Source: JBGOUV01 sp041477815
GTDB taxonomy: Bacteria > Acidobacteriota > Terriglobia > Bryobacterales > JACQDG01
Reading direction: 5' to 3'
DNA length: 7,860 nt
NCBI GenBank assembly: GCA_041477815.1
Contig: JBGOUV010000329.1
Location: 1 to 7,860 of the forward strand
Below are positions 6,359 through 7,860 of the stretch, piece after piece; the stretch's first letter is position 1, and every line of letters starts with the position of its first letter. A program made the translations under genes and the position numbers. The notes beneath the pieces are model-generated. The model saw only the letters and a list, made by a program, of their open reading frames with translations. It was not told the DNA's origin and ran no database searches.

Positions 6359-6387
6359 TTGACCCCTGACCTGCATTCCGTTATACT
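6359..6387 (+). promoter_or_regulatory. Sigma-70-type promoter of the HEPN two-gene operon
   Basis: TTGACC (6359-6364) and TATACT (6382-6387) match the -35 and -10 consensus at five of six bases each, with an optimal 17-base spacer. This is the best promoter in the window. It predicts transcription from about 6394, some 20 bases before ATG 6413, and it rules out a TTG start at 6359, which would lie inside the -35 box. Confidence 0.75.
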
Positions 6388-6412
6388 CCTATCAGGTCCG
6401 CCGCGCACTCGC

Positions 6413-6739
6413 ATGGTTACTTACCCACAAAGGCTTGCCCAGATTTACCGATTCAGCGAACAGCAGGACGTCGAGTCGTTCCTCCAAGAGCACGACGATC
6501 TTTCCCCTATTCTGATCGAGGCGTACGAGCAGATCCAGAGCCATTTTGGTGTGGGGACGCCGGCCGCACTGGAAGTTTTCCGTGACCCGGAAGCAGAACA
6601 CGAGCCCGAGCTGTTTTTGGTGATTCAAACCAGCCTTCCAGGAGATCAGGCTCGCACGAAGCGGGCGCAGTTGTATGAGGACTGGTGGCTGAGGAACTCC
6701 GGCCGCGCATGCGGCCGGTTGCACATCGACGTGGAGTAG
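6413..6739 (+). CDS. Small acidic partner protein upstream of HEPN gene (candidate antitoxin)
   Basis: A 108-residue soluble protein with no signal peptide or membrane segment. The first half is helical (VESFLQEHDDLSPILIEAYE, 20-39). It is followed by a beta-rich part with FGVGTPAALEVFRDPEAE (45-62) and ELFLVIQTSL (66-75), then a helical stretch ending YEDWWL (88-93). The sequence is strongly acidic overall. I recall similar small proteins, with a 'L.EAY..I...FG', 'E...DPE' and 'ELF..IQT' order, encoded just before HEPN genes in cyanobacteria and other bacteria, but I know no established name. ATG 6413 is chosen because the frame's earlier TTG sits in the -35 box. No strong Shine-Dalgarno precedes it. 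The gap to the HEPN gene is six bases, so they form an operon. Antitoxin function is inferred from arrangement only; an alternative is a nuclease-associated accessory protein. Codons are less G/C-ending than in fumC, which may hint at transfer. Confidence 0.7.
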   Translation: MVTYPQRLAQIYRFSEQQDVESFLQEHDDLSPILIEAYEQIQSHFGVGTPAALEVFRDPEAEHEPELFLVIQTSLPGDQARTKRAQLYEDWWLRNSGRACGRLHIDVE

Positions 6740-6745
6740 GTTCGC

Positions 6746-7120
6746 GTGTTCGACTGGGCCGCCTACCTGACACTGGCCGAAGAGTTGGCAAAGCGAACCG
6801 GGGACGAAGCGGCTCAGCGTTCCGCTGTGAGTCGCGCGTATTACGCTGCGTTTGGCTGTGCGGCCGCGCGCCTTCGTGAGGAGGGCGTGAATATTCCGGA
6901 AACCGGCTACGCGCACAAATTTGCCTGGGATACCTACGCGAAGGATGAAAGCCTCGACCGCCTCGCCATCGGCGAGTATGGCCACTTGCTAAAGAGAAAG
7001 AGACGCCACGCCGATTATAAGGACAGAGTGTTCCGGCTGCCGGAAGAAGTCAGCGACTCCATTGAAACATGTCGGGAGTTGTTGAGACTGCTGTACACGG
7101 TCAGACTTGGCCGGCTCTAA
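6746..7120 (+). CDS. HEPN-domain protein (candidate RNase toxin)
   Basis: A 124-residue all-helical protein starting at GTG 6746, with GGAG at 6733-6736 nine bases upstream. It has the look of small HEPN proteins: MFDWAAYLTLAEELAKRTG (1-19), the conserved helix QRSAVSRAYYAAFGCAAARL (24-43), AHKFAWDTY (56-64) and LLKRKRRHADYKDRVF (81-96), then a closing helix ETCRELLRLLY. HEPN proteins are often metal-independent RNases with an Rx4-6H motif, and many act as toxins or in defence. Here a basic run precedes His88: Arg84 is only four residues before the His (Rx3H), while position 83 is Lys, so the canonical Rx4H is altered. The conserved 'R..ADY' form suggests the subfamily that pairs with small upstream partners. 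The stop is one base from that of the convergent DUF1501 gene. Family confident; toxin role inferred. Confidence 0.8.
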   Translation: MFDWAAYLTLAEELAKRTGDEAAQRSAVSRAYYAAFGCAAARLREEGVNIPETGYAHKFAWDTYAKDESLDRLAIGEYGHLLKRKRRHADYKDRVFRLPEEVSDSIETCRELLRLLYTVRLGRL

Positions 7121-7121
7121 T

Positions 7122-7860
7122 CTACACGATCTGGTCGACAACCTTGCCGTGGACCTCGGTGAGACGCTCCTTGCGGCCCTGGTGCAGGTAGCTGAGGCCG
7201 TCCTGCTCCAGGCCCAACTGGTGCAGCACGGTGGTGTGGATATCGCGGAAGTGGACGGGGTTGACCGTGGCCTTGAGTCCGATATCGTCGGTGGCGCCGA
7301 CGACCTGACCGCCTTTGATGCCGCCGCCCGCCATCCACATGCTGAAGCCGTAGTTGTGGTGGTCGCGGCCCTTGGTTCCCTGGGACTCGGGGGAGCGGCC
7401 GAACTCGCCGCCCCAGAGGACCAGCGTCGAGTCGAGCAGGCCGCGACGCTTTAGATCCTGAAGCAGAGCGCCGATGGGCTGGTCGGTTTGGGGGGCCATC
7501 CGATTGTGGTTTTCCTCGATGTCTTCGTGGGCGTCCCATTGCATGTTGCCGGGGCCGCCGCCGGAGACCACGCAGACAAAGCGCACTCCCTTCTCCACCA
7601 GGCGCCGGGCCATCAGGCAGCGGCGGCCGTAGTCGTCGGTCGGCTCCTTACCTATGCCGTACATCTCGCGAGTCTTCTCGGGCTCATTGGCGAGATCGAA
7701 GATGGCGGGGGCCTCGGTCTGCATCTTGAATGCCAGGTCGTAGGAGTTGATACGGGCGGCGAAGTCGTCGTCCTCGGGCTTGAGGCCGGCTTCATTCAGG
7801 CCCTTGATCAGACGGAGGGTCTCGCGGCGCTGGTCCAGGGTGACGCCGGAGGGCAGATCC
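7122..7860 (-). CDS. DUF1501 protein, C-terminal 245 residues (N-terminus outside window)
   Basis: The frame is open through the right edge, so the start (in this family usually with a Tat-type signal peptide) is not seen; an internal Met at 7724 is not the start. Visible features, numbered within the visible part: YGRRCLMARRLVEKGVRFV (77-95), WDAHED (108-113), LVLWGGEFGRSP (146-157), DHHNYGFSMWMAGGGIKGG (166-184) and VHFRDIHTTVLHQLG (202-216), ending in VVDQIV. These are the C-terminal hallmarks of DUF1501 (PF07394), in the alkaline-phosphatase/sulfatase-like superfamily. The Asp, His and Glu residues in WDAHE, GGEFGR and DHHN are the likely metal-site residues. DUF1501 genes usually sit with a DUF1549/DUF1553 cytochrome-like gene in planctomycete and acidobacterial degradative clusters; that partner would be outside the window. 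Substrate unknown. Confidence 0.92.
   Translation of the reverse strand, partial: DLPSGVTLDQRRETLRLIKGLNEAGLKPEDDDFAARINSYDLAFKMQTEAPAIFDLANEPEKTREMYGIGKEPTDDYGRRCLMARRLVEKGVRFVCVVSGGGPGNMQWDAHEDIEENHNRMAPQTDQPIGALLQDLKRRGLLDSTLVLWGGEFGRSPESQGTKGRDHHNYGFSMWMAGGGIKGGQVVGATDDIGLKATVNPVHFRDIHTTVLHQLGLEQDGLSYLHQGRKERLTEVHGKVVDQIV

Noticed and set aside
6359..6412. TTG start giving an 18-residue longer antitoxin-like protein
   Set aside because: The TTG is the first half of the -35 hexamer, so it would lie upstream of the transcription start.
1..7860. CRISPR arrays, tRNA/rRNA genes, IS ends or att sites
   Set aside because: No regularly spaced repeats, cloverleaf-like or rRNA sequence, or transposase with terminal repeats was seen by eye on either strand.

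Overview
The window is high-GC bacterial DNA and looks like an Acidobacteriota genome of the Bryobacterales/Solibacter type. The assignment rests on the first, truncated gene, which ends in the repeat-like C-terminal domain known as TIGR03437 (best known from Solibacter), and on the company of DUF1080, DUF1501 and neutral-ceramidase-like exported proteins, which are expanded in Acidobacteria and Planctomycetes. This is inference from family knowledge; no 16S or other phylogenetic marker is present.

Layout. 3-320 (+): end of a TIGR03437 surface/secreted protein. 344-1114 (+): alpha/beta hydrolase with a complete visible Ser-Asp-His triad. 1115-1553: no clear gene; a minus-strand frame with two stops may be a decayed gene. 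1554-2165 (+): exported DUF1080 (3-keto-disaccharide hydrolase fold) protein, overlapping by ATGA with 2162-3538 (+), a class II fumarase (fumC). 3675-5027 (+): exported neutral-ceramidase-like protein that keeps the zinc-site residues but not the ceramidase nucleophile motif. 5014-6213 (-): compact TIR/NB-ARC (STAND) protein. 6413-6739 and 6746-7120 (+): a small acidic protein and a HEPN protein in a two-gene operon. 7122-7860 (-): C-terminal 245 residues of a DUF1501 protein whose start lies outside the window.

How the parts fit. The left and right flanks are ordinary acidobacterial degradative/exported functions plus one TCA-cycle enzyme. The stretch from about 5014 to 7120 differs: an NLR-like TIR protein and a HEPN toxin-antitoxin-like pair diverge from one ~200-bp intergenic region. 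That region holds a promoter facing each way and short inverted and direct repeats between them. It reads as a small defence-type insertion between two metabolic genes, and is the most interesting part of the window. Several genes have a -10-like box so close to the start codon, with no Shine-Dalgarno sequence, that leaderless or very short-leader transcripts seem likely.
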